From: an uncultured Nioella sp.
Lineage (GTDB): Bacteria > Pseudomonadota > Alphaproteobacteria > Rhodobacterales > Rhodobacteraceae
Length of the DNA: 64,000 nt
Direction of reading: 5' to 3'
Assembly: GCA_947498125.1 (NCBI GenBank)
Contig: CANMJH010000001.1
Span: forward strand, 744,001 to 808,000
Shown here: positions 17,953 through 27,138 of the stretch, in pieces
Position numbering within the stretch: position 1 is the first letter of the stretch
Layout of the letters: each line of letters starts with the position of its first letter
Position numbers and translations under genes: made by a program
The notes under the pieces: generated by a model
Database searches by the model: none
What the model was told of the DNA's origin: nothing
The model's input: the letters and a program-made list of their open reading frames with translations, nothing else

Positions 17953-19080
17953 TTAGTCCTCGCTATTCGCATCCGCACGAGATTTGCCAGCTACGTCATG
18001 GGCCAGAACCGAGGCCATGACACCATCAAGATCTCCGTCCAAAACACCGCTGGTGTCAGAGGTTTCAAACCCGGTGCGCAGGTCTTTGACCATCTGATAG
18101 GGTTGCAAGACATATGACCTGATCTGGTTGCCCCAGCCCGCATCGCCCGCATTTTCGTGGATCTCATTGGTCAAGGCTGAGCGCTTATCCAGTTCGATCT
18201 GATAAAGCCGCGATTTCAGGGCTTTCATCGCGATGTCGCGGTTTTGGTGCTGCGATTTTTCTGACGAGGTCACCACGATCCCGGTCGGGGCGTGTGTAAT
18301 CCGAACCGCCGAATCCGTCGTGTTGACGTGCTGACCACCCGCGCCCGATGATCGATAGGTATCGATACGGATATCGGCAGGGTTCACTTCGATCTCGATA
18401 TTATCATCCACAACCGGATAGACTTTTACCGACGTAAAAGATGTGTGGCGCTTGGCGGCACTGTCAAAGGGGCTGATGCGGACCAGACGGTGCACGCCGG
18501 ATTCGGATTTCAGCCAGCCATAGGCGTTATGACCGGAGATTTTATAGGTCGCGGATTTGATCCCCGCCTCTTCGCCTTGGCTTTCAGATTGAAGCTCGAC
18601 ATCGTAGCCCTTTTTCTCGGCCCAACGCACATACATGCGCGCCAGCATCGAGGCCCAGTCACAGCTTTCAGTTCCGCCCGCGCCCGAGTTAATCTCGAGG
18701 AAGGTGTCATTGCTATCCGCCTCTCCATCCAACAGCGCTTCAAGCTCTTTCTTGGCGGATGTGACGGTTAGTTCGGCAATTGCGGCCTCGGCCTCTTCCA
18801 CGACCTCGGTATCGTCTTCCATCTCACCAAGTTCAATCAGTTCGATATTGTCCGATAGCCCGGTTTCAATCGCTTTGTAGCTGTCCAGCTTGTCGATCAA
18901 CATCTGCCGATCGCGCATCAGTTTTTGGGCTTTTTCCGGATCATTCCAAAGATCTGGATCCTCAACACGGGCGTTGAATTCTTCGAGCCGGTGCGGCGCG
19001 GTCTCAAGCCCCATACGCTGCCCCAAAAGAGCAAGCGATTTCTGGATCTTTTCGATATTGGATTGGGTTTCGGCCCGCAT
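17953..19080 (-). CDS. prfB: Peptide chain release factor 2
   Basis: RF2 ends translation at UAA and UGA. The 375 residues include the stop-recognition tripeptide SPF (in VRISPFDSAAKRH) and the GGQ motif in SSGAGGQHVNTTDS that enters the peptidyl-transferase centre. The frame is continuous from MRAETQSNIEKI; the programmed +1 frameshift found in many bacteria is absent, which is common in this order. It follows mrcA on the same strand with a 75-base gap. Confidence 0.97.
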   Translation of the reverse strand: MRAETQSNIEKIQKSLALLGQRMGLETAPHRLEEFNARVEDPDLWNDPEKAQKLMRDRQMLIDKLDSYKAIETGLSDNIELIELGEMEDDTEVVEEAEAAIAELTVTSAKKELEALLDGEADSNDTFLEINSGAGGTESCDWASMLARMYVRWAEKKGYDVELQSESQGEEAGIKSATYKISGHNAYGWLKSESGVHRLVRISPFDSAAKRHTSFTSVKVYPVVDDNIEIEVNPADIRIDTYRSSGAGGQHVNTTDSAVRITHAPTGIVVTSSEKSQHQNRDIAMKALKSRLYQIELDKRSALTNEIHENAGDAGWGNQIRSYVLQPYQMVKDLRTGFETSDTSGVLDGDLDGVMASVLAHDVAGKSRADANSED

Positions 19081-19155
19081 TGGAACTCTGCCTTATGACA
19101 TTCTTTCAGACGGATTTAGACCAGCCACCCCGGCGCTGCAAGCACCGGGGCACGT

Positions 19156-21759
19156 CTAGTAAAGCCCGCCTGACGTCAGTTGCCCAAATCCAGTGCCAAG
19201 CGGCACCCTTGCGGTCTCGCCGGTTGATGTCGTGACTGTGCCGGTATCTGCCGGAACCGGGTCGCCTTCGACCACTTCGGCCCCATCAATACTTCCGCCG
19301 GTGAACATCGGCAGGTTGGTTCCCATACCAAATCCGCCATCCACAATCGAAAGCATGCCAAAGAACGGCTCTTCGCCTTCCCGGAAATATTCCATCACCA
19401 CATCAGCGCCGGATGTATCGCCTGTCAGGCGCTGGCCGGTGTGACGGTCAATCGGGTAGAAATTGCCGCCTGGGGGCACGGCAAACTCGCCCGAGCCATA
19501 TTCGGCAATCGCTTCACGCATGAATTGCGCAAAAACAGGCCCGCACATGCCGCCACCCGACGCGCCGCGACCAAGAGTGCGCGGCGTGTCATAACCAATG
19601 TAACAGCCCGCAACGATAGTGTTTGAGAAGCCTACAAACCAGACATCGCGCGCGTCATTGGTGGTGCCGGTTTTACCAGCTATTGGAACGCCAAGCCCGG
19701 CATTGCCAACCGTGCCTGCCGCCGTGCCGCGCTGAACAACGCCGCGCATCATCGAGGTGATCTGATAGGCGGTGATCGCATTCATCACCCGCTCGCGGTT
19801 CGATTCAATTCGTGGCGCGACACCGGGATCAAGCGACGCCAACTGGCAATCGCGGCAGATGCGTTGATCGTGGCGGTACACGGTATTTCCGAACCGGTCT
19901 TGAATACGGTCGACAAGCGTAGGCTCCACCCGCTCGCCGCCATTTGCGAACATGGCGTAAGAAGCGACCATCCGGAACAGCGTGGTTTCCTGGCTGCCAA
20001 GCGAGTTGGCCAGATAGGGTTCAAGATTGTCATAAACACCAAAGCGCTCAGCATAGCGCGCCACGGTTTCCATCCCGACATCTTGGGCAAGGCGCACGGT
20101 CATCAGGTTCCGCGATTGTTCAATGCCGGTGCGCAGCGGCGCAGGGCCATAAAAACGATGCGACGCATTGGTGGGCCGCCAGATCCCCTCACCAGTATCG
20201 ACCTCAATCGGGGCGTCGATGACGATGGTGTTGGGGCTGTATCCAGAATCAAGAGCGGCGGCATAAACGAAGGGCTTGAAAGACGAGCCCGGCTGACGGG
20301 TGGCTTGCGTCGCCCGGTTGAACGAGCTGTGCTGATAACTAAACCCACCCTGCATCGCCAGAACGCGGCCCGTATTGACGTCCATCGCCATAAACCCGCC
20401 CTGCACTTCCGGGATTTGCCGCAAGGTCCAGCGTTCAAATTCGCCTGAATTGGTGGTGCGTGCCCTGATATGAATGACGTCGCCCACATCCAAAAGATCA
20501 CCAGCCGTGCGGGCGGTGTTGCCGACATTGCCATCGGCATCAATGGGCCGCGCCCATGTTACATCTTCTGGAGGAATCCAGTGGCCGTCTTCGTCATCTT
20601 CCACGCCCTCGATGCCAATCCGCGCATGGGTCTGGCCGACCTCAAGCACAACGGCAACATGCCATCCATCAACATCACGCGGGATTTCTGTCTGTGCCAG
20701 CAATTCCCGCCAGCCATCTTCGCCCGCCTCATCCAGAGCGGCCGTTTCGATGGTCGCCAATGGCTCGCGCCAACGGCCCTGATCGCGGTCGAACCGTTCT
20801 AACGCGCGCCGCAATGCCAGTTCAGCGGCATCTTGCAGGCTTTCATCAATCGTCGCGCGCAGCGTGTAGCCGCCTGAAAAGAACTCTTCCGCGCCGAAAT
20901 CGCGTGAGACCTGACGGCGGATCTCATCCGTAAAGTAATTACGCGGTGGCAATGCATCCCGGAAAGGTTCGATATGGCCGCCCTGCACCGTTTCCAGTGG
21001 CATGGCTTGGCTTTCTTCCATCTCTTCGCGGCTCAGATATCCGTTCTCGAACATCTCACGCAAAACGTAGTTCCGACGGCTGATTGCGGCCTCATAATGG
21101 CGCACAGGGTGCAGCTGCGTGCCCGCAGATTGCGGAAGCGCGGCAAGATAGGCAGCCTGATCGGGGCGCAACTCGGACAGATCAGCGTTGAAATAGGTCT
21201 GCGCGGCGGCGGCGACCCCGAATGAGCGCTGACCCAGCTCAATCTCATTGAGGTAGAGCTCCATAATCCGTTCTTTTGACAGGGTTTGTTCGATCCGGGC
21301 CGCCAGAATAATCTCGCGGATCTTTCTTTCAATGCGGCGTGACCCATCCAGAAGGAAGTTTTTCACAACCTGCTGCGTAATGGTCGATGCACCGCGCACA
21401 GAATCGCCGCGTGTGCGGATCGCCTCAACAACAGCGGCGGCAATCGCGCGGGGATCATAACCGGGATGTTCAAAGAAATTCCGGTCCTCGGCGCTGACAA
21501 AGGCTTGGACCAGCACTGGAGGGATCTCTTCATAGGGCGCGTAAATCCGCCGTTCAGCCGCAAATTCATCCATAATCGCGCCGCCGCGGCTATAAATCCG
21601 GGTAATCGTTGCAGGCGAATATTGCGAAAGCGCGTCGTGATCGGGCAGATCGCTGGCAAAGGAGAAGATAACGCCGCCAACAATGAGCGCACCCATAATC
21701 AGCCCGTTGGTAACGATGCTGAAAATCGCTCCGAAAAACGATAAGATGAAACGGATCAT
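19156..21759 (-). CDS. mrcA: Penicillin-binding protein 1A (bifunctional transglycosylase/transpeptidase)
   Basis: An 867-residue class A PBP that polymerises and cross-links peptidoglycan. An N-terminal membrane helix (IRFILSFFGAIFSIVTNG) is followed by the glycosyltransferase domain with SAEDRNFFEHPG (catalytic Glu) and GASTITQQVVKN, then the transpeptidase domain with the SxxK serine in PGSSFKPF, the SRN triad (EQSRNLM) and KTGTT. The ATG at 21759 follows GGGGAG; 19 more upstream codons are possible but arginine-rich. prfB lies just downstream. Confidence 0.96.
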   Translation of the reverse strand: MIRFILSFFGAIFSIVTNGLIMGALIVGGVIFSFASDLPDHDALSQYSPATITRIYSRGGAIMDEFAAERRIYAPYEEIPPVLVQAFVSAEDRNFFEHPGYDPRAIAAAVVEAIRTRGDSVRGASTITQQVVKNFLLDGSRRIERKIREIILAARIEQTLSKERIMELYLNEIELGQRSFGVAAAAQTYFNADLSELRPDQAAYLAALPQSAGTQLHPVRHYEAAISRRNYVLREMFENGYLSREEMEESQAMPLETVQGGHIEPFRDALPPRNYFTDEIRRQVSRDFGAEEFFSGGYTLRATIDESLQDAAELALRRALERFDRDQGRWREPLATIETAALDEAGEDGWRELLAQTEIPRDVDGWHVAVVLEVGQTHARIGIEGVEDDEDGHWIPPEDVTWARPIDADGNVGNTARTAGDLLDVGDVIHIRARTTNSGEFERWTLRQIPEVQGGFMAMDVNTGRVLAMQGGFSYQHSSFNRATQATRQPGSSFKPFVYAAALDSGYSPNTIVIDAPIEVDTGEGIWRPTNASHRFYGPAPLRTGIEQSRNLMTVRLAQDVGMETVARYAERFGVYDNLEPYLANSLGSQETTLFRMVASYAMFANGGERVEPTLVDRIQDRFGNTVYRHDQRICRDCQLASLDPGVAPRIESNRERVMNAITAYQITSMMRGVVQRGTAAGTVGNAGLGVPIAGKTGTTNDARDVWFVGFSNTIVAGCYIGYDTPRTLGRGASGGGMCGPVFAQFMREAIAEYGSGEFAVPPGGNFYPIDRHTGQRLTGDTSGADVVMEYFREGEEPFFGMLSIVDGGFGMGTNLPMFTGGSIDGAEVVEGDPVPADTGTVTTSTGETARVPLGTGFGQLTSGGLY

Positions 21760-21877
21760 GCGGCGCGACTCCCCTCGGGTTGATGGTCTTATACGCGCGC
21801 GCGTTGGGGCGGTCAAAATACCATAGCGTGATCTAAGCGGTTTTTTGCAGGGCTCACTTTAGGTTAGGCTGCCGTTT

Positions 21878-22534
21878 ATGGATTTTGACGACATAATTTC
21901 GGCCTATGAACGCGCCGCGAAAGATTGGGCCAAGGCGCGCGATCTATCGCTTTATGAAGCGCCGGTTCTGGCCGAGGCTATGGCCGGCCGGGTCATGCCC
22001 CGCGTTTTGGATTTGGGATGCGGCACTGGCCTGCCCCTTGCAGGTTGGTTTCACGCCCAAGGCGCCAAGGTTACGGGCGTTGATGGCGCTGCTGCGATGA
22101 TCACCCTGTTTCAACAAAACTTGCCGCAATGCACCGCAATCCTTGCCGATATGCGCCAGCTAAATCTTGGCCAAACATTTGATGTGATCCTAGCGTGGGA
22201 CAGTTTCTTTCATCTGTCTTATGACGCGCAGCGTGCGATGTTTCCGATCTTTGCCCGCCACGCCGCGCCATCAGGCCGGCTGCTTTTCACAACCGGCGAC
22301 CGCAAAGGAACACCTATTGGACAAGTTGGGCGCGAGCCTGTCATTCATGCCAGTTTTGAGCCCGAGGATTACCAAAAAATGTTGTCTAAGGCTGGTTTCG
22401 AAACCCTGTGGTTCCGGCCCAATGATCCCCGGCTAAATGGACGATCCGCTTGGCTTGCGCAGTTTCAGTCCTGCGGCGGGATCGAATACGTGACCGAGGC
22501 GCGGGCAACTGGCGCTTCTTCCTCTTCGGAATAG
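21878..22534 (+). CDS. Class I SAM-dependent methyltransferase
   Basis: A 218-residue Rossmann-fold methyltransferase. Motif I is VLDLGCGTGLPLAGW (about 43-57), the acidic ribose-binding end of strand 2 is VTGVDGAAAM, and motif IV is VILAWDSFFHLS. Substrate unknown. The last 23 codons (from 22465) are antisense to the end of the convergent thioesterase, so the two genes overlap by 70 bases. The C-terminal tail ASSSSE adds little and may be an overrun. Confidence 0.88.
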   Translation: MDFDDIISAYERAAKDWAKARDLSLYEAPVLAEAMAGRVMPRVLDLGCGTGLPLAGWFHAQGAKVTGVDGAAAMITLFQQNLPQCTAILADMRQLNLGQTFDVILAWDSFFHLSYDAQRAMFPIFARHAAPSGRLLFTTGDRKGTPIGQVGREPVIHASFEPEDYQKMLSKAGFETLWFRPNDPRLNGRSAWLAQFQSCGGIEYVTEARATGASSSSE

Positions 22535-22887
22535 ATCAACACATCGCCCACGGCCAAGCGTTTGCCCGTTTTCAGAAGACGGGTCTTGGCAAGCAAGTCT
22601 TGTTCAGCGGCAGGTTTGCGCAGGAAATCCATCGAGATATTCGTCGTCACCGCCAGCGCCTCGGGTCCGATCATTGCCAAAAGCGACAGGTAGACCGAGA
22701 CGTCGGCCAATCCAAACATCGACGGGCCTGAGATTGTCCCGCCGGGGCGCAAATGACGCTCAACCACGCGAAGGCGCAGGATAATTTGATTTTCCTTGAC
22801 GGATTCGACTTCGTAATCTTCCGCCACCTGGGGAAACTCGCAAAGAAGGAATTCAGACAATTCCGCTTCGTTCATTTTAATGGGCAT
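22465..22887 (-). CDS. PaaI-family (hotdog) thioesterase
   Basis: A 140-residue hotdog-fold protein. RHLRPGGTISGPSMFGLADVSVY is the active-site loop and helix of the 4HBT/PaaI family, and LAVTTNISMDFLRKPA is the conserved following strand. It should hydrolyse an acyl-CoA; which one is unknown. The ATG at 22887 has a strong GGGAGGGGG upstream. It is convergent with and overlaps the methyltransferase by 70 bases. Confidence 0.9.
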   Translation of the reverse strand: MPIKMNEAELSEFLLCEFPQVAEDYEVESVKENQIILRLRVVERHLRPGGTISGPSMFGLADVSVYLSLLAMIGPEALAVTTNISMDFLRKPAAEQDLLAKTRLLKTGKRLAVGDVLIYSEEEEAPVARASVTYSIPPQD

Positions 22888-22976
22888 GACCCCCTCCCGA
22901 CTTCATGGACCTCAAGGCTTTGCTGTTTGTCATGGGTTTGACAAGCAAAACTTATCGAAACAGCGGCTTGCGAGCG

Positions 22977-24449
22977 CTAAATCCCATAAATCGCCCCAAA
23001 TTTTGTTTCCAGATACCCTAGAAGCGGCGCAACGCTGACCGGTTTGCCTGTGGCCCGTTCGACCACGTCACGCGGTTCGTAAAGGCCGCCATGGCGTTGC
23101 AGCTTATCTGCCATCCATCCGGTTGCCGCTGCCATATCGCCTTTTGCCATTTGGCCATCAACATCCGGGATATCCGCACGCAACGCCTCAAAAAGGCATC
23201 CAGCATAGACATTGCCTAGCGTATAGGTTGGGAAATACCCAAAAAGGCCAACCGACCAATGCACGTCCTGCAACATCCCGTTGGATGGTTTGTCGACCAC
23301 CGCGCCGAAATCTGCCTCGAACCGGTCGTTCCACGCCGCTTCCAGATCGCTCGCAAGCAAATCACCCGAGATCAGCGCCCGCTCAAAATCGAAGCGTAAA
23401 AGAACATGCAGGTTATAATGGATTTCATCGGCTTCGGTCCGAATATAGCCCGACCGCACGCGATTCATCCCAGCATAAAACGCATCTGCATCGGGCGTTG
23501 AAAGCGGGCCGAACACGGCGGTCATGCGGTCAAAAAGATACCCTGCAAAGCCCCGGCTCCGGCCCATCTGGTTCTCATAAGACCGGCTTTGGCTTTCATG
23601 TACGCCCATCGAAACGCCCGCGCCTAACACTGTCAAAAGATAGTCCGCGTCGATATTTTGTTCGTAACAGGCATGTCCCACCTCATGAATCGTCGAATAG
23701 AGGCAATTCATCGGATCGGATTCATCGACGCGGGTGGTGATGCGCACATCCATCCCCGAGCCTGAGCTAAAGGGATGCACGGCCTTATCGATACGTCCGC
23801 GTGAGAAATCATAGCCAAACAGCCCGGCAATCTCTTGCGAGAGGGCAAGTTGTTTGTCTTCAGGGAAATGTCCGGTCAACGGTTCAGGATCGATGCCCGA
23901 GCTTAGAATACGCGACCGAAGATCAACAAGTTGCGGGCGCATCTCAGAAAAAAGCGCCGAGATATCTGCGCCCGTTAGGCCCGGTTCATAATCTTGCAAC
24001 AAGGCGTCATAGGCATCGGCGCCATCAGCAATCGCTGCAGCTTCTTCGCGGCGCAGGCGCAGGACTTCCGTCAACGTTGGCAAAAAGGCGGCGACATCTT
24101 CGTCGGCGCGGGCCTTTGCCCAAATTCCTTGGGCTTCTGACGTGGTTTGCGCCAATGCACGGGCAAGATCGGCGGGCACTTTCTTGCTCCGCTCGTATTC
24201 GCGCGTGATGAGCCGCAGATTGGCGCGCTCAGCCTCGGTTTCGGGCGCAGCCGCCGCTATCCATTCGCCGACGCGGGGATCGGTGCGCCGGGCATGCAGC
24301 ACGCCTTCCATGGCCGCCATCTCTTCCCCGCGCTGCGCGCCTGCACCTGGCGGCATCATGGTTTCCTGATCCCAGCCAAGACGCCCAGAGATTTGGCCCA
24401 GAGCTTGGGTGTCGCGTTGAAACGCCAAAAGTGATTGCATTGCGGTCAT
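22977..24449 (-). CDS. M32 family carboxypeptidase (Taq type)
   Basis: A 490-residue cytosolic metallocarboxypeptidase that removes C-terminal residues. The zinc motif HEVGH is at 255-259 and the conserved HESQSR at 284-289; YSTIHEVGHACYE is diagnostic of M32. The length agrees with the family. It starts 3 bases after the ctaA stop on the same strand, so the two genes are almost certainly co-transcribed, although no functional link is evident. Confidence 0.95.
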   Translation of the reverse strand: MTAMQSLLAFQRDTQALGQISGRLGWDQETMMPPGAGAQRGEEMAAMEGVLHARRTDPRVGEWIAAAAPETEAERANLRLITREYERSKKVPADLARALAQTTSEAQGIWAKARADEDVAAFLPTLTEVLRLRREEAAAIADGADAYDALLQDYEPGLTGADISALFSEMRPQLVDLRSRILSSGIDPEPLTGHFPEDKQLALSQEIAGLFGYDFSRGRIDKAVHPFSSGSGMDVRITTRVDESDPMNCLYSTIHEVGHACYEQNIDADYLLTVLGAGVSMGVHESQSRSYENQMGRSRGFAGYLFDRMTAVFGPLSTPDADAFYAGMNRVRSGYIRTEADEIHYNLHVLLRFDFERALISGDLLASDLEAAWNDRFEADFGAVVDKPSNGMLQDVHWSVGLFGYFPTYTLGNVYAGCLFEALRADIPDVDGQMAKGDMAAATGWMADKLQRHGGLYEPRDVVERATGKPVSVAPLLGYLETKFGAIYGI

Positions 24450-24452
24450 GAG

Positions 24453-25592
24453 TTAGCTCTTCCGGGCAGATTGCAGGGGGGGATAGGTCGCCATAAACCG
24501 CGCCCTCAGGATTAAAACCACGGCGATGATCGCGCCAAGCTGATGCAGGATGGCAAGGTTCAGAGGCGCAGAATGCATGACCGTGACGATGCCAATCACC
24601 CCTTGCAGAATGATCATGACGCCTGCCGCCATCATCGAACCACGCGCCTGATCATTCGCCGCGCGCCGCCCCTTGAAAATTGCGCCGATTGCAAAAAGCA
24701 TCAGGACATAGCCGACAATGCGGTGAAAGAACTGCACCGTGCCCGCGTTTTCAAAGAAATTGCGCCAAGCCGGTTCATAAAGCGACCACATATCTGGCGG
24801 GAAAAACCCACCAGCCATAAGCGGCCAATCGGGAAATCCGCGCCCCGCGTCGATACCGGCGACAAGAGCCCCTAGAAGGATTTGCAGAAAAGACAGATGC
24901 AAAAGCCCGGTCGCCATGCCCTTCAAAGCGCGATCTGCGCCCCGGCGGGACTGCAAAAGATCGGCTTCTTCCCGGCCAAGACGCAATACAAACCATGCGA
25001 TCAGCGACAGAATTCCAAAGGCAAGGCCCAGATGCACGGCCAATCTGTACGAGGCAACGTCAAGCATCCCCTCTTGCAGGCCAGAATGCACCATCCACCA
25101 GCCAATTGCGCCCTGTGCACCGCCTAGCGCGCCCAGTAACAAAAACCGCCCGGCCCACCCACGCGGCAGGCGCGATGTGGCCAGCATGAACAAAAACCCG
25201 GCAGCCCAGACGAGGCCTATTACGCGGCCAAGTTGCCGATGCCCCCATTCCCACCAAAAGATGGTTTTGAACTCTTCGACCGTCATCGCCTGATTTTGCA
25301 GCTGGAATTCCGAGGTTTCCTGATAGGCCTCAAACTCGCTTTGCCAATCGGCCTCGTTCATTGGCGGAACCGCGCCCGATATTGGCGCCCATTCCGTGAT
25401 CGACAAGCCGCTATCGGTCAGACGTGTCAGCCCGCCAACAAGGATCATCGCAACGACCATTGCGAACAGCACCATCAGCCAGATCCGGGCAAATCCCCGG
25501 CCCCGCCCGATATTGGCACTGACACCGCCCGGCGTTGCCGCGGGCTTTTGGGTTTCGGTGACCTCTTCGAAAATGCTGCGTTTGTCGCTCAT
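24453..25592 (-). CDS. ctaA: Heme A synthase (COX15/CtaA)
   Basis: A 379-residue membrane enzyme that oxidises the C8 methyl of heme O to give heme A for aa3-type cytochrome oxidase. Eight hydrophobic helices are visible, with heme-ligand histidines in WWEWGHRQLGRVIG, MVHSGLQ, QFFHRIVGY and LAILHQLGA, as in type 2 COX15. RLTDSGLSITEWAPI is a strongly conserved segment. The ATG at 25592 follows GAGGAG. It lies far from any visible oxidase operon. Confidence 0.96.
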   Translation of the reverse strand: MSDKRSIFEEVTETQKPAATPGGVSANIGRGRGFARIWLMVLFAMVVAMILVGGLTRLTDSGLSITEWAPISGAVPPMNEADWQSEFEAYQETSEFQLQNQAMTVEEFKTIFWWEWGHRQLGRVIGLVWAAGFLFMLATSRLPRGWAGRFLLLGALGGAQGAIGWWMVHSGLQEGMLDVASYRLAVHLGLAFGILSLIAWFVLRLGREEADLLQSRRGADRALKGMATGLLHLSFLQILLGALVAGIDAGRGFPDWPLMAGGFFPPDMWSLYEPAWRNFFENAGTVQFFHRIVGYVLMLFAIGAIFKGRRAANDQARGSMMAAGVMIILQGVIGIVTVMHSAPLNLAILHQLGAIIAVVLILRARFMATYPPLQSARKS

Positions 25593-25664
25593 GGACCGCT
25601 CCTCGTCTGTCTTATGGCCAGACCTAGCTTTCACCGGCCCCCGGTTCAAGCGCGTGAATTGGCC

Positions 25665-26408
25665 TCAGCCGCGCTCTTTCCAGCGAACCATCTGGCGCAG
25701 CATCCCATGAAGGATCTGAACATCGGCCCGCGTCAGTGGCAATCGCGCCCACATATTGCGCAAATTAATCCGCATTCCATCGGCTTTGGTTTCGGGAAAG
25801 AAGAAGCCCGCATCGCCCAAACGCTCTTCAAAATGGTCACCCAAAACTTCGATCTCATGGCCGGTCGCAAATTCAGTTTTCGCCAGTTCCATCACTTCTG
25901 GCACGATCTCTTGGGTGGCGCGGCGCCATTCATAGGCGGTCAGCAGCACACATTGCGCAAGGTTCAAGGATGGAAAGTCGGGATTGACCGGCACCGAGAT
26001 CAGCGCATTGGCCTGCGCGAGATCCTCGTTTTCCAGCCCTGCCCGCTCTGGGCCGAACATGACCGCAACTTTGCCGCCTTCTGCCATGATGGCGCGGGCC
26101 TGCTGCATTGCGCGCTCGGGCGTGACAATGGGTTTGGTTAGGCCACGCTGGCGCGCCGTTGTCGCAAAAACATAGGTGCAGTCACGAACAGCTTCCTGAA
26201 CTGAGCCTGTCAGCATCGCCTGATCCAACAGCCGCCCCGCGCCGCTTGCCAGCGCCACCGCGCGTTCATTTGGCCAGCCATCGCGCGGATCAACGACACG
26301 CATCTGGTTCAAACCAAAATTCCACATCGCCCGCGCCGCTGCGCCGATATTTTCGCCCATTTGCGGGCGGACAAGGATGAATGCGGGTTGGGGATCGGGC
26401 TGGTTCAT
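25665..26408 (-). CDS. trmJ: tRNA (cytidine/uridine-2'-O-)-methyltransferase TrmJ
   Basis: A 247-residue SPOUT (TrmH-type) methyltransferase that modifies the ribose at position 32 of several tRNAs. The SAM-binding knot appears in VMFGPERAGLENEDLAQA and ISVPVNPDFPSLNLAQC, and the N-terminus FILVRPQMGENIGAAARAM is characteristic of TrmJ. The C-terminal 80 residues form the TrmJ-specific helical extension. Confidence 0.93.
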   Translation of the reverse strand: MNQPDPQPAFILVRPQMGENIGAAARAMWNFGLNQMRVVDPRDGWPNERAVALASGAGRLLDQAMLTGSVQEAVRDCTYVFATTARQRGLTKPIVTPERAMQQARAIMAEGGKVAVMFGPERAGLENEDLAQANALISVPVNPDFPSLNLAQCVLLTAYEWRRATQEIVPEVMELAKTEFATGHEIEVLGDHFEERLGDAGFFFPETKADGMRINLRNMWARLPLTRADVQILHGMLRQMVRWKERG

Positions 26409-26511
26409 GGGCGCGGGTGGTAATTGTCTTACGCCCCTGATGCAAGCGGGCCATTGCCGCTTGCGTCAAGGGACGTTATCAGGCGGACAAGAGTGACGAA
26501 GGACGATCCCA

Positions 26512-27138
26512 ATGGCCCAAGACCTGCCCGAACAGCCGCAAATCTATTTGGTAACACCGCCCAGCTTTGAAATTGAAAGCTTTGGCGATCGTCTGTCTGC
26601 GGTTCTGGACAGCCATGACATTGCCTGCCTGCGCCTTGCACTTGCGACCAGCAATGAAGATGACGTAGCCCGCACCGCGGATGCTTTGCGCCTTATTGCC
26701 CATGAACGCGACGTGCCATTGGTGATCGAACGCCATATCGGCCTGGTCGAACGTCTTGGACTGGACGGCGTACATCTGACAGATGGCGCGCGGTCTATGC
26801 GCCAGACCCGCAAGGATTTGGGCGCCGACGCGATTATTGGCGCCTTTTGCGGCAGCTCGACCCATGAAGGCATGAGCGCCGGAGAGATTGGCGCCGATTA
26901 CATCTCATTCGGCCCTGTAGGTGAGACCGCCCTTGGTGATGGCAGCCGCGCCGAGCATGACCTTTTTGCGTGGTGGAGCCAGATGATCGAACTGCCCATC
27001 GTGGCCGAAGGCGCGCTGACCACCGCACTGGTTGAGCAACTGGCGCCTGTCACCGATTTCTTTGCTGTCGGCGAAGAGATTTGGCACCAAGATGATGCTG
27101 GCGCTGCGCTTAGCGCTCTGCTGGCGCCGATTGGGTAA
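26512..27138 (+). CDS. ThiE-like (thiamine phosphate synthase family) protein, catalytic motifs degenerate
   Basis: A 208-residue TIM-barrel protein of the ThiE/TenI superfamily: DGVHLTDGARSMRQTRK, AIIGAFCGSSTHEGMSAGEIGADYISFGPVGETA and PIVAEGALT follow the barrel order. The usual pyrophosphate-binding QxRxK block near the N-terminus is replaced by CLRLALATSN, and the GPIFxTxTK loop is altered. It may have lost synthase activity or act on another substrate. AAGGA precedes the ATG. Its end overlaps the convergent olsA gene by 29 bases. Confidence 0.8.
   Translation: MAQDLPEQPQIYLVTPPSFEIESFGDRLSAVLDSHDIACLRLALATSNEDDVARTADALRLIAHERDVPLVIERHIGLVERLGLDGVHLTDGARSMRQTRKDLGADAIIGAFCGSSTHEGMSAGEIGADYISFGPVGETALGDGSRAEHDLFAWWSQMIELPIVAEGALTTALVEQLAPVTDFFAVGEEIWHQDDAGAALSALLAPIG

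Noticed and set aside
17953-19080. Programmed frameshift in prfB
   Set aside because: The frame is continuous from a normal start; no CTTTGA-type slip site is seen near codon 25.
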